Below, in pieces: positions 19,147 to 29,990 of a stretch of DNA of 64,000 nt. The stretch's first letter is position 1. Each line of letters begins with the position of its first letter. Location: the NCBI GenBank assembly GCA_029834535.1, contig JAQMWT010000319.1:84292-148291 (forward strand), written 5' to 3'. A program made the position numbers and the translations under genes. Source of the DNA: Chrysophaeum taylorii (lineage: Eukaryota > Sar > Pelagophyceae > Pelagomonadales > Pelagomonadaceae). The notes below the pieces were generated by a model. It saw only the letters and a list, made by a program, of their open reading frames with translations. It was not told the origin of the DNA and searched no databases.

Positions 19147-19181
19147 TCCTTCAATTTCCTTGCGGGTCGAAGCGATATGCT

Positions 19182-20242
19182 TTAACTTATCTTCTCGCTG
19201 AGTCCTTTAAGTTCGACAATCTTTTCCGGCTCATAGACGATATCTTCAGCGGTCACGAGTTGTAACACGACGTGATCGATGTGCTCCAAATCATAGTCCA
19301 TGACTTCTTGGAGGATGTCTTGATTCGGATCACTTTGACTTAGGAAGAGGTGTCCGAGTTCGCCAGAATCATGCATGAAGGCATGCCTGTGACGAGAAGC
19401 TAGGTGGTAGTGCTGATGCGCGGAGACGTCCCACAAAAGATAGGAACCCATACAACAGAATTCTTGGTTCCATTGACGCGCATAATACTCTGCCGGTGAC
19501 AGTTCGTCGTGGCACACATAGTTCTCGAGAACAGAACTGTCGTTGTCGAGGTGGTCAACCAATACAGCAGATGAGTGGTACGGCTTCCTTGGGAAGTCAA
19601 CATACAAGAGTTCTGCGTCGGTTTCTCTCTGCAAATCCAGTGCGGTGCCGCCCATGTTACCATAGTCTTGTGTGGTACTTGCTAGGAGACATCCTTTCGG
19701 GACATCGTTTGGCGGCTTAGCATCCCTTCTAATGTTGAGATCAGATGCGATGCTGGCGGCATGGCCCTGGTGCAGAGCGCTGACACTCATGAGGAACATC
19801 AATGTGCTGGACATGTTGGCTGTGGCGTGAGCCGTGGATTGCTCCTGCTGGTATTTCCAGTTGCGACCATACTCTGAGGCGATAATGCGTCTGGTGAAGA
19901 GGTTCCCATCATCGACACGTTTCACAATATAGAGTTGGTCCTTGGGGATGCGGAATCCACGTTCATCCTTGAGCTCTGCTTTGAGCTTATCGCTCTGGTT
20001 GCGATGCGCGAGAACTGGGGTAAAACCTGAATCGTCGAGAACAACCTCTAGACGACCCTTTCGTTTGGGCATCGGAATGCTACCATCCGGCGGAGGTGGC
20101 CGGTTGAGGAAAGAAAAATCCTCTTCGGGTGTCTCGTCGCTGACTGGACTTGGATCAGCAATGGAGGTGGGATCCGGTTCTTTATGTTCGTCGTCATCGT
20201 TAGGTTTATCATCCTGCTCGTCATCATGAGTCTCGCCCTCAT
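19182..20242 (-). CDS. Element A integrase-RT linker region
   Basis: An open frame of 296 codons (19182-20072), preceded by an acidic, aspartate-rich stretch to about 20242, lies between integrase and reverse transcriptase. It includes FRIPKDQLYIVKRVDDGNLF and a tyrosine/histidine-rich part. Ty1/copia polyproteins have a variable linker here. No further domain is recognised. Confidence 0.6.
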
Positions 20243-20257
20243 TTTAGCGATTCCTGT

Positions 20258-21220
20258 CTAACTTCCGGCATTTGTTGTTCGCTTATAGCTGGTAGTGGGT
20301 CCTCTTGCCGCCTCTGTTGGGATCTGCACGAGTGCCTTGATCCGTTCGAGCTCTTTGTTGCGGTTGACAGGCATGTCAGCATCAACGTGGAAGTCGTTGG
20401 AGGTGACGATTTTTCCATATCGCCCATGATGTACAAGCAGGGGAGAGCTGTCAACATCACGGATAAATCGGTCCGTCCCTGGGAGATTGGGGACGTAATT
20501 GTTGTTGGCGAGATAGGAGGCGGAGGTGCTCGAGGGTTCCAGTTTGTGGCTGTGCGGGAAGACGAAAGTGACAGGTTCGCCGCCAAAGGGAAATAGCTTC
20601 AAGAGCGGTTCCATGGGTGACATGATGCGCCGGGGAACGGTGAATGCCATGTTGGTGCGCGAGGGCAGTCCATGAGAGCGCTGGTTGTCGGCTTGGATCT
20701 TGTGCAGCAGAGCAAATGGGTGATAATACTCGGCGGCAATAGACTTTCCTTCGATGCGGACACTGCGAAGGTTGAGGAGGCGAACTACAGTGCCTCGGGT
20801 GTTTTCTTTAATGATGTTTTCCGCGAGGTTCCGCTGGTGTAGGTGGCGACCAAGGATTTGAAGTTGGATGCCAAGTTGCACCTTGAGCGGGTGGAACGCT
20901 TCGGAGCGGAAAGTTGAGAATGCATCGGACGAGATGATTTTTACGTTGACATCGAATTCGACCTTAATCGCATTGACCACGTAGAGGATGCCGGCCAGAA
21001 CGTCTTGCGCGTATAGTTTCCTAAGGAAATAGACCCACTTGTGTGCTGAGATGATGCACACGAAATGCATGATGTAACGAAATCCACCATAGCATTTGCT
21101 GATGCTCGGGTATGAGACATCCATGTGGAGGTGTTGACCAGGAGCATAGGCCAGTTCATCCTGTGACCAGGAAGTGTTGTTAAGACGGAAGCTTACATGC
21201 GATTGGCAGCGCTTGCATTC
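20258..21220 (-). pseudogene. Element A integrase core
   Basis: A zinc-finger remnant (SECKRCQSHV, near 21.21 kb) is followed by PGQHLHMDVSYPS (first catalytic aspartate), KIISSDAFSTFRSE (second aspartate) and HQRNLAENIIKENTRG (glutamate), the D,D,E arrangement of retroviral-type integrase. The main open frame runs 20258-21124. A frame change separates it from the zinc finger. C-terminal GKGR-type features are weak. Confidence 0.75.
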
Positions 21221-21639
21221 ACTGCCCAGTCTTGCAGATACCGATCATCACCTGGGCGAAGATATTCGTTACATTAGCGGCAATCGTGCGGCGAAGAATC
21301 ATCTCGGGTTGCTGATGATGGATGCGGTGCCAGCGAGTGACCAAAAGCACTCTTTTGGCGTGCTGAATGGTGCCGGGCTTGTGCAAGGGGGGCAGTACGG
21401 CGGTCGACGCGCTAGAGGGGCTGGGTCGCTTATCAACTCGGATTTTAGCAACGGTTGCCTCTGCAAGAAGCGTCTCGAGATTTTTCGGTTTGCTTGGTTT
21501 GCGGATCGCATCATGGTGAGCATCTGCGATGGCATTGAAGAGGGAGGCGAGGTTGAGGTCCTCCTCTGCTAAGAGACGGCTGGAGATGGTCGAGAAGAAT
21601 TCTGCAACCTGGTTGATGTCTCAGGGGCTGGGGGGATGC

Positions 21640-23300
21640 CATGGCGTATCGTTGCCCATTCGATGTGAAATGATGACGTGATTCGTGGAGTGCGAGGACA
21701 GCGCTGTACTTTGCCTGCAGCATGTGGCGCGGGACGGCGTTGGCCAGTGCCTTGAACGCGAAGTACGGCGGGTGCTGTCGGAAGAGCCGAAGCAATTCCG
21801 GGTTTACCGAGTGGTATCCAAACTTTACGAGATTTCGTTGAGGATGGCGTAGCGGATTTGGTCTGGGGAGATCAGCAGCAAGGCGTTGGAGTAACTTTTT
21901 TTTGTTGGGTATGAGCCAGCGACCGAGTAATATTTGGTGCTTTTCTGAAGCGTGTCTCCGATGTCTGGCCGACATGGTCCGCATAGGTGGGTCGGGCTTT
22001 GGACATTACGAGTCCCGTGGGGTCATGTCATCGAGAGTAAAAATTCGCCCTGGTGAGTCGATCGCAGCAAAGCCGGGATGCGAGCGATTCATGTAGTGAA
22101 CCCACGTGGAGGGGCGCGTGCAACTGTGAGCGGCGGGCAAGGAGGTGGTGTAGGCGACAACCAGAAAGGCGGTGCCCTTGGGAACATCCAGGGAAAAGGC
22201 GTGCGTTGGGGAGAAGACTGCGGGGTGGTGGGAACAGTCGAAGATGTGAGGGGGCCTGGAATGGAGGGTGAGGGAGGCGCGCGTGAAGTAGCCACAGGCG
22301 ACGGCAGTAGCGGCAGTGCCGGTGATGGCGCCATCCAAGTGATAAACACATTGAGCCTCGGAGGCATGAAAACAGCGGAGGGTGTTCCAAGCGGCGAGAG
22401 TTGGATGTTGCGACAAGTGATTGTGCAGAATGTGAAAACGAGGAGATGGGAGATATTCGTCATGGCGGCGTAGGGAGTGCCAATCATTTGGCAGATGCGT
22501 GCGTTTTCGGAAATCGAGAGTTTCGAGGCGTTGGCGGGCTTGTAGGAATTTTGCGGCCTTGTGCTGGTAGTAGTCCAAGGTGGAGCGGGGCACTGTACCA
22601 CGAAGGGCGGGGTTGGCGATCAAGAGAACGTCAGGGATGTTGTGACTGGGATCCAGGAGAGGAAGCATGCTCGGAGGCGAGGTTAATAACTAAGGAGAAG
22701 CGGTTTTCTCGAGGATGTAGCCGGTGAGCGGGCGTCGGGCATACACAGCGAGATAGCGTGTCTTGTTGCTGATGACGTCACCAAAAGCAGAGGCATTGTA
22801 GACGCCCGAGTGTCGGAAGTAGCCTAAGCGCTGATAACCTTTTGCGAGTTGAGCATGCTCGTGCTGGGGGTTGGGAGGTACGTTCTCGACAATGGCGTAG
22901 GTCGGGAGCGTGCAACGAACAAAGCGGATTTGTTCTTTGACAAAAAGGTCGGCGGTGACCGGAGTGGTGGCATAGCCGTCGTATTCTTGCATGACACTCA
23001 GATGTTGACAGGGCAATGTGAAAACTGCCAAGTCGAATGGAGGTAGTCGTATTTTGCCGGTTTGGAGTGCGGCATTTAGCTTCCTTAGGTCCGCATGGTG
23101 CTGAGCGTGCGGAAAGAGTTAGTTGTTGCGCACGGGTGCGCATAATAGGGTTTATTTCGCAGGTGACCACGACAGTAAGGCGTTTGTCGAATCGTTCGCG
23201 ACAAGTGTCGAAACCGTCTTGGTGAAGTCCACCTGCAATAATGGCTGTTTTGAGCGGAGGGGGTTGTGCTTGCACATAGAGGTCCGCGGAGTCAGTGAAT
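21640..23300 (-). pseudogene. Cytosine-5 DNA methyltransferase domain within element A
   Basis: Ordered motifs of C5 DNA methyltransferases, which methylate cytosine in DNA using S-adenosylmethionine, are visible on the minus strand. Motif I is AIIAGGLHQDGF (about 23206-23245). Motif II is VVVTCEINP (about 23160). Motif III is HADLRKLNAAL. Motif IV is LAVFTLPCQHLS, with the PCQ codons at 23005-23013. Motif VI is AIVENVPP (ENV at 22879-22887). Motif VIII-like is GDVISNKTRYLAVYARRP (about 22735-22780). Motif X is KALANAVPRHML (about 21721-21750). From about 23100 to 21640 all motifs share one frame, broken only by stops at 22690-22692 and 22006-22008; motifs I-II need one frameshift near 23.1 kb. 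The 300-residue stretch between VIII and X would be the target-recognition region. It sits between protease and integrase, so it was probably part of the polyprotein. Confidence 0.82.
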
Positions 23301-23599
23301 GTGTATTGGACGAGAGGTTGAGCAGTTCAGTTAAAAACAGGGAATGATTCTGTAGCTTGGCGAAATCGAGCGTGTGCGATTTAGAGCGTGTCTTGGCGAC
23401 ATGCTTTGTGAGCACGTCGCAATCTCATCCTTGAGTGACATTCGTTTTCTTGTGTGGAAACTAAGCACAGTGGTGAATGTTTGCTTGGGATGGGACGGCA
23501 GGGACAACAGGCCGTTAGGTTTGCGAGTGGCGAGTACTACGGCGGTTTTTCCTAGAAGAGTTTTATAATCGTGCGGATCGGCCGTTGAGGATTGCATAA

Positions 23600-24128
23600 G
23601 TTCGTACAGGTATGGCTCGTGGGACACTGGCGGATCGGTTGCTTGTACATGCAGAGCTTTTAGCTGAGATTTAGCTATAACCTGGAGACCTTCTCTGAAT
23701 TGCGGGACGACCATAAAGACGAGATATAAAGCGCAACCGGTTGAGTCTTTTGTTTCTTTTGAGGAGAGACCTGCATCCTGCAAATACAACGGTTTAACAC
23801 CGATGAGGTGACTGGTAAGGGTGCCTCTTCCCATATGAATGGTGTGTTCGGGAATCCGGCGTATGGACTCTGGAACAAAGTGTTGAATTGTGCGAGTGAA
23901 GCAGAAGGATGCAACACTGTCAATTAAGGAGATGTCGGTTCCGGGGCCATTGCAACCATGCAGCGAGTTTTTCTTCGTGGGTGACTTAACGGGAGTGTAG
24001 GTTGCACAAAGAAAATCTGCGACTCTGGTTGGTTTAAATGGTGGATGACGTCGGGAAATTCGGTATCGTAATGCGTGGTGCCTGATTGAGCAAGATGTGG
24101 TTGGCGGCACGGGCGTCGTCGTCGGCAA
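23600..24128 (-). pseudogene. Element A protease-like region
   Basis: The open frame 23331-24128 includes GTDISLIDSVASFCFTRTI, placed like the copia protease motif LLDSGAS, with valine replacing glycine, followed by a beta-rich MGRGTLTSHLIGVKPLYLQ. The spacing fits an aspartic protease with a damaged active site. The end of this frame (after about 23.41 kb) gives way to another frame that leads into the methyltransferase. Confidence 0.55.
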
Positions 24129-25680
24129 CCATCAGCGAAAAAGCTGACTCTGGTGTAGAGCACGCATATAGTCACGCTGTGACGTCGTGCGTAGTCTTCG
24201 GCGGAGTCATCTTCATCATTGATTTCGGGAATGGTGTCGTCGTACAGGTCTAGCTGACCGTGGTCGTCATAGAAACCGAGGTGTCCTTTTTCATCTTGTT
24301 CATCGGTTTCGGCTTCGCCCTCATCAGGCGGATCGTCCTGGGAATCGGACGACAGCATCTGAAGAAGAAATTCTGCGGCTTCACTATCGGCTTCAGAGAG
24401 AAGTATCTCATCGGTGATAGTGTTGATGAGGTTGATGAGCTTGGTCGTGCGTTCGGAGCTGGACGTGTGCGGGCGACCGGCTTGGCTTAGATTGCGTCGT
24501 ATGGTTTGGAGCTTGCGGCGAACTTGACGAAGAGGGACCTTTTTGAAGCGTTGGTCAGGAGTAGATAGATGGCTTTGGTGGATGCGGTTGTTGTGTGGGA
24601 AAGGTGACCTTGCGAAGGTGCGGGTGCTCGCGTTTGTCGGGGGTGACAGGAGAAGCACGGGGGTTTTGCTTGTTCTTCGTTGGGGTGACAGGGGTGGCCT
24701 TGGGCTTAGGACTGTCATTGGTGTCGTAGTAAGACGGGGAGCGAGGATTGGGAGGCTTTTTGCCTGGAGGGGGGTTCTTGGGGTGCCGCGAAATTTGCTT
24801 TTTGCGGTAGGCGTGGAGTTGGTGGATGAGGTCATTGTCTTCGCCTTGATCAAGGTTGGCCTCCGCGAGAAAAACAGTGACGGGGTCGGTGTCTTCATTG
24901 GGATCCGGAGGGGTTTCGTCTTCAGAGAGAGAGGTGTCATCATCGTTTTCGGTGGAGACCATGACGGCGGGAGAAAAAACGGGGGTTGTCTTTGTCCTTA
25001 GTCGGCAGACGACCAAAGTCCGCGACGAATCGTAACGGCTTGAAATTTGGGCGAGGCTTGAGGTGAGCCCAAAAGTTGCGCTCGAAGGTGGAGATGACGG
25101 TAATGATGAGCTTGGGAAGATGGTTTATCGCTTCCTTGTCTTCGTCGAGTAGCAAGGGGTCATCGGGAGTACGTAAACAATTGGCAACACGCGTGAAGCC
25201 CTTGACGTGCGATGGGGCGCGGGAGTCGAGTAAACTTGGGGGGTACTTGAACCGAAGTATTTGGTGTATTTCTTGGAGTATCTTGGCATCGGAAAGTTGA
25301 AGAGAAGAGTCGCTAGTGATCGATCTGGCGCAGTTGCTGCCGTACATGACGCGCACGTAGTCAATGTAGTGAGCAGGCTCATGGATCTCGGGGTTGAACG
25401 GCGTGTCCAGGAAGGCATTATAGACATAATGCGCGTGGTGGACGTGGTTCTGGCCCGTGTGCTTGTCAAGTGCGAGGCGAACTTGGAGAACAAATTCGAG
25501 TCCTATCGGATGGGAAGATCCGAGGGCATCGATTTCGTCGTATGCTGGGTGCTTGGCGGAGTCGCTACCGGCATGCAGGAAAAACGGCGAAAGAGGGGGT
25601 GCACGGTCTCGCGGAGGTACACGATGAAGTTGGCTTCTTTTCCTTGGAGGTGAGGTTGGGTGATCGGATACATCTATCCT
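24129..25680 (-). pseudogene. Element A gag-like region
   Basis: Overlapping minus-strand frames (24940-25356, 25125-25493, 24555-25016, 23924-24943) carry a globular part (LGFKYPPSLL-type, DEDKEAINHLPKLIITVIST) followed by a hydrophilic Pro/Lys/Thr-rich and then acidic stretch. Position before the protease and composition suggest gag. I see no zinc knuckle. Several frameshifts are needed to join it. Confidence 0.5.
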
Positions 25681-25900
25681 TGCGTCGTATCGGTCGGGTC
25701 CTTGTCTTTCAAATCTTTGAGTTCTTGGAGCTTGGGCTCATAGACGTTCTCCAGGAAGTGTTTGCCAAATTTGTGGTAGACACCCTTGTGGTGGTAGACG
25801 CAACGGCCTTGGAAATCTTGTGTGTTCCCTGATGGAGCGTGGTGGTCCGCGCAGGACGGAGTCCCACGTGTAGAAGCCCTGTAGAAAATATTGAGTTATG

Positions 25901-26549
25901 CCTGTTTCAGGCAGGCATCAGATGTTCGACGAACAACTGCACGACGCGAAACGAAAGAATTTGGGGTGTGTGTGACTAGCGCGTTGTCCATTGACTCGAG
26001 GACGGCGCTAGTGCGTACGCGCGCGTAATCCAGGGTTAGTGCGCGGTGCCGCTCATCGTCGTCGCGTCCGAAGACTATGCGAAGAACACGGCATTCTCGT
26101 TGTATCCCGCATGAATCGCGAGTCCGTCGAATAAGCCCGCGCGCAGTACGGACATCTCCTGCGCGGAGGGCGCCTCAAGAAAACGTCGGAGATCCCCTCG
26201 GAACCGAAGGGAGAGCCACCACCCGAAGAAGACCTATAAAACAAGCGCGCGTGGGCGGCCTAGCGAGTTTAGTACATAACTTCTGTGACCGCGCCAATGC
26301 AGCTAATACGGTTTCACCGTGGCGTGCGGATGTGACGGGCGGCATTGCACGGAAACCTGGCGTGGGGGTTATTTTGGTGCACGTCCCAACGCTCCAGCTT
26401 AGTTTGAACCACTTGGGCTTATTAGTTTGATATCATTTGAATCAAACAAAGCTATCGACATTGCCCGAACTAATTGTCATGGTGAAAAGCTACCACGGAA
26501 TAGTTGGATCTAACTAATTAGCCCTTGCCCCAATTATTGCGATTTCCCT
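25901..26549. other. Unassigned stretch at the 5' side of element A
   Basis: The kinase half should abut the element somewhere here. I find no LTR copy, no target-site duplication and no protein family. It may hold a diverged 5' LTR or a second insertion. Confidence 0.4.
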
Positions 26550-27491
26550 TATTTTTATGAAGGGTCGCAATAGAGTTCAGGAGCTGTATCCAGTCTTCTT
26601 CGACGCGCATATCGCTGAGCGAAATGTGGCTCAGCACCGGCGACCCGATGATCGCGTAGAGTACCTGGCCATTTTTGCGAACTTAGATTTTTTTCGAGCG
26701 TATATGCGCAAACGGCGACGCGCCAATCTCTGCAACGAGACGGAGGAGCATCACCAGCTCGCGGTCACGGTCTTCCTCCTCGGGAAATATCTTAAACAAA
26801 CTCGGACATTTCTTTATTGAGCGAGGTCGAAATGTCGACGACGACGATGCTCGCGTGCCCTCGACCCAAGGAGCCGCGGACTGGGTGTTCTCCAACTGCT
26901 TGGAGCGGCACGTCCAAGATACTATCGGACGCGAGCACGAGACCAGAAAGAAGGCGCACGGCTTCCTCCGCGGTTGCAACACGAGCGAAACTTTCGACTT
27001 TTACTACATCTCTGGCATCGAGCCCGCACTGCCAGACAATCGATTCGCGCAGGTTGGTCAAAAAAATGACGAAGATATGCGACCGCAGACGACAAAGATG
27101 AAGGGTTCGTTCTGCTGCGTAGAGCGCCTGGCCCATCGCGCTCAAACCGAGATGCTTTGCTTTCAGCTCAATCCACCGCGCCAATTGGGGACAGACCAAG
27201 CTGCGTGGTCAAATAAACGAGGTCCGGCTTGCTCGGCTGTGCCACCGAGGTTGGACCCTTGGAGGTGTCGTGCAGTTTTCGTGCACCCCAATCGTACTTG
27301 CACAGGGTCTCAAGGCACCACTTCTGGATCTCGGTCTCAGTTCTGTTTTCGGAGGTGGAGAACTTTTCATCGTAGCTCACCAAGAAGAACATCTCGGCGA
27401 GACGGTCGACTGTTCCTTGGTTTGGTAATAGGAGGAGCGCTTGCCAATTGATTCCACGTACACGACACTCTTTTTCGTCGCTATCGAACAC
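26550..27491 (-). pseudogene. Kinase N-terminal domain and N-lobe, split from its C-lobe
   Basis: Minus-strand frames give an alpha/beta domain (EIQKWCLETLCKYDWGARKL, SAMGQALYAAERTLHL, HIFVIFLTNLRESIVWQ, VESFARVATAEEAVRLLSGL) followed by a kinase N-lobe: GSLGRGHASIVVVDIS as the glycine loop, FKIFPEEEDRDRELVMLLRL, NGQVLYAIIGSPV and a LLNSIATLHK helix that normally runs into the HRD loop. The chain then ends; HGD and DFG are found at 16.8-17.3 kb. Such an N-terminal domain fused to a kinase resembles crinkler-type and related kinase genes of stramenopiles. A stop plus frameshift separates DISTSLNKEMSEFV from the KIFPEEED part, so the gene is dead or has an unmodelled intron. Confidence 0.65.
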
Positions 27492-27523
27492 CGAGTTTCG
27501 TGTGCATGAATGACGAACTTAGT

Positions 27524-27649
27524 GGTCACTCTCCGACCGACGGACCTTTCGGCGCTCCTCGTCTACAGGCCCGTGATTCCGGACTGGCTCCTGTCGGTCC
27601 GGCCTGTGGCTCCCATATGCTCGGGAGAGGTCTGAAGTTAGTTAGTTAG
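27524..27649 (+). repeat. Dispersed SINE-like repeat, copy 2
   Basis: It matches 5549-5669 over its whole length and ends in the same GTTAGTTAG tail. It lies between the 5' end of the kinase fragment and a coiled-coil gene remnant. Confidence 0.6.
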
Positions 27650-27654
27650 AATGA

Positions 27655-28021
27655 CGAACTGGAGAGCGATAACCTTCGCGCGAGCTTCGCGCTCCGCGCC
27701 GCCTCGCGCGCGGTAGCTTCGCGCGCCGCCCGTTCGCGCTCCTCGTATCGATTGACGAACCGCTGCGACCCCTCGCGCTGTAAGTCCGTGATCCCCGCCA
27801 GTTCCAAGCGCGCGCGGTGGGCGTCGTACTCCTTTGGCTTTAGCCTCGCCCGCCTCGTCCTCGGGATCCTTCGTCACGGAAACAATGGCCTCCCACAGTT
27901 CGACTATCTTGGACCTCTTCGCCAACTCCTCGGCCGGGTCGCAGTCAAGCGCGTCGCGCGTGAGCTGCGCAATCCATTCACGATGCGTAGCTACGCCGTT
28001 CTCATCGCTCTCGGTTTCCAT
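27655..28021 (-). pseudogene. Coiled-coil gene remnant with one frameshift
   Basis: From ATG 28019-28021 the protein starts METESDENGVATHREWIAQL and continues with charged helices to DEAGEAKAK. The sensible continuation (EYDAHRARLELAGI, then ERERAAREATAREAARSAK) is in another frame, so one base is lost or gained near 27836. The rest is a typical charged coiled coil ending near 27655. The family is not recognised. Confidence 0.45.
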
Positions 28022-28074
28022 CCGACTAGTTATATTACACTAACCCTTTGTGCATTTTTGTTTTCTCCACGTCT

Positions 28075-28315
28075 CTCGGTCCCTGGCGGCGCCCGGACGG
28101 TTAGGTTCGTATTAGGCTAACGCCTTGCCGCCCACCTTACACCCACTCACCCCACTCTCATTTCAGCTCGACGCTCTTCTCACCCTCGCCAATCTCAGCT
28201 GCTTTCTCATCAACGCGCGTTCGAAAAAAAACCTTTGAGAGTTTACCCCTAAACCCTCTTTTTTCCACCGGCCCCTGCCGCCGGGTCCCTGGCGGCGCCC
28301 GGACGGTCAGGCTGA
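28075..28315. repeat. Short direct repeat TCCCTGGCGGCGCCCGGACGG
   Basis: The segment GGTCCCTGGCGGCGCCCGG followed by ACGGT and AGG-like sequence occurs at 28077-28107 and again at 28284-28315. The distance is about 207 bp. Meaning unknown. Confidence 0.6.
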
Positions 28316-28394
28316 CGCCTGGCCGTCCCCTATAATCGACTTGCGCCAACGTCCTTCCTCCCACCTGTAGTGGTTTCTCGGATTCCCTCTCGGC

Positions 28395-28680
28395 TGTTCG
28401 CACCAAAACCTCTTCACCCAGCCCAAACCACGGATTGATACCACCACACGCCCAATCTCAGCGTAAACACTCAAGCCATCTCGAAATCGGACAATCAAAA
28501 TGAGGGGAATAATAACAAGAAAGCAAATTATTCCTGCTACATTGGTTTCAGTAAAACAGCAGGTGAGGGGGTCGAGGTGATAAAACTGCAAGGTCAGTAG
28601 TAGTAGTACCAGGGCAACAAGCATGGCAAGCGACAGGCGACAGACAGGTAAGTGGGGGGACGGGCGTTACTGCCACAGGA
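28395..28680 (+). repeat. Dispersed repeat R3, copy 1
   Basis: This stretch aligns with 53762-54083, sharing ATCTCAGCGTAAACACTCA, CGGACAATCAAA, and an identical end GGGCGTTACTGCCACA. Element B begins a few bases after that end, so B probably inserted at the edge of an older R3 copy. Confidence 0.65.
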
Positions 28681-29127
28681 GCCCCCTTAGAGATAGAAAA
28701 TTTGATTTAGGGTTAGTACCCCCCTCTCTATCACACTCACACCCAATCACCAATAAATCGCTGTGTCGAACACCGTGCTGCTCTTTATGTCGTTGGAGAC
28801 AGGGCGTCAGCAGGGCAACACTACCACTGCCATCATTCATTCTCTACCAGGAGCACAGTGATTTTTTTTTTCCTGTCTCTAGGTTTGGACCCAGTCCGGA
28901 ACTGGTAGAGAAACAAACGTATCTCCCAAAGAGATATCGATCTCGACCGACGTCTCTGACAAAGACCCAGGATTTCCAGGCAAGAGCAATCTCCCGAAGT
29001 TCCTGAAGTTTCTAAGACCGTAGTCAAGTCTAATCGCTTGCTCCTGGTGCGAAAAGTGCGAAACCAAGCAACAGCGCAAAACGCAACCCCAACAACAGAG
29101 CGACTCACTCAAAACCCAACGGCACAA

Positions 29128-29990
29128 GTTTGAGTCTGGATTATTTTTTGAAGCAATTCATTCCATCACAAGAACAAGCTCTCCGACTTTTGTTGCAACA
29201 GCAAAACGACATCAAAGCTGATTTCGATGCCTAACTTGATGCGTTATTCGCAACAAAACACGCAAATGCTGCAGCACATGCTGCGCTCGCCGCAAAAAAA
29301 CACGCTGCCGACTATGATAAGCTCGCCGCAAGAATCGAAGCTATGAACGAGCAACTCGACCAGGACGAGCAACTTGAACAGGCTTTCCCACCAGCTAATC
29401 TTACGGACGGAAACCCCCCTCAAGCAAACTTCTCACGAAGTCGCGACCCACCATGCCACCTACGGCCACGACGGCCCCGGCATTTCCATTCCTACCCAAG
29501 CTCCTTCCGCGGCTCGAGCTCCCGCCGCCACAACATCGGACCCTCCTGCCCGATCTTCATCACCCTTCGAAAGTCGCTGTCCCCCCGATTTCCACCTCCA
29601 CTTCGCGTGATTGCGCACTCCGCGGCTACGACCCTTTCCCCCCGTCACCACCCAAGCATCACTCCACCTTCCTTCTCCAAATTCCAACGCACCTTCGTCT
29701 GCGCTCCAACGCGAGTTGGCCACCACCCAGGCTGCACTCGACTCCCAAGCCGCCGACTTGGCCACAACCAAGGCCACGCTCACTCTCGAGGACGACGCTT
29801 TGCACAGCCGCCAAACTCACCATAACCGACGCTGCCTTAGCCTTCGCCTCCGCCAAGCTCGCCACCCAAGCCGACGAACTGGTCTCCACCCACGCTGAGA
29901 ACTCCATCACAAGGACACCCAGCTCAAGGCACTCGAAACTACCCACGCTGACATCCGCACAAACAACTCCCGAACTATGAAACCCACGCC
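29128..29990 (+). pseudogene. Element B gag-like coiled-coil region
   Basis: Plus-strand frames encode FIPSQEQALRLLLQQQNDIK, an alanine-rich helix (NAAAHAALAAKKHAADYDKL), a proline-rich spacer and a second coiled coil built from ATTQAAL, ADLATTKATL and ADELVSTHAEN units. Stops and frame changes interrupt it. The position after the 5' repeat suggests a gag-type structural protein. Confidence 0.4.

Larger units (their letters stand above)
17299..25900 (-). mobile_element. Copia element A, carrying a DNA methyltransferase
   Basis: Minus-strand coding order is gag (25.7-24.1 kb), protease (near 23.92 kb), cytosine-5 DNA methyltransferase (23.30-21.64 kb), integrase (21.22-20.3 kb), linker (20.2-19.2 kb), reverse transcriptase (19.15-18.5 kb), RNase H (18.47-17.43 kb), then an LTR-like end at 17405-17299. 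RT-RH after integrase is the Ty1/copia order. The frames are interrupted several times and the RT active site is altered, so the element is dead. I could not find the 5' LTR; the right boundary is approximate. The element separates the two halves of a kinase gene. Confidence 0.82.

Noticed and set aside
28695-28720. Telomere-like TTTAGGG at several sites (also 36.5, 53.4 and 55.5 kb)
   Set aside because: Single copies within LTR ends or repeats, not tandem arrays; no evidence of a chromosome end.
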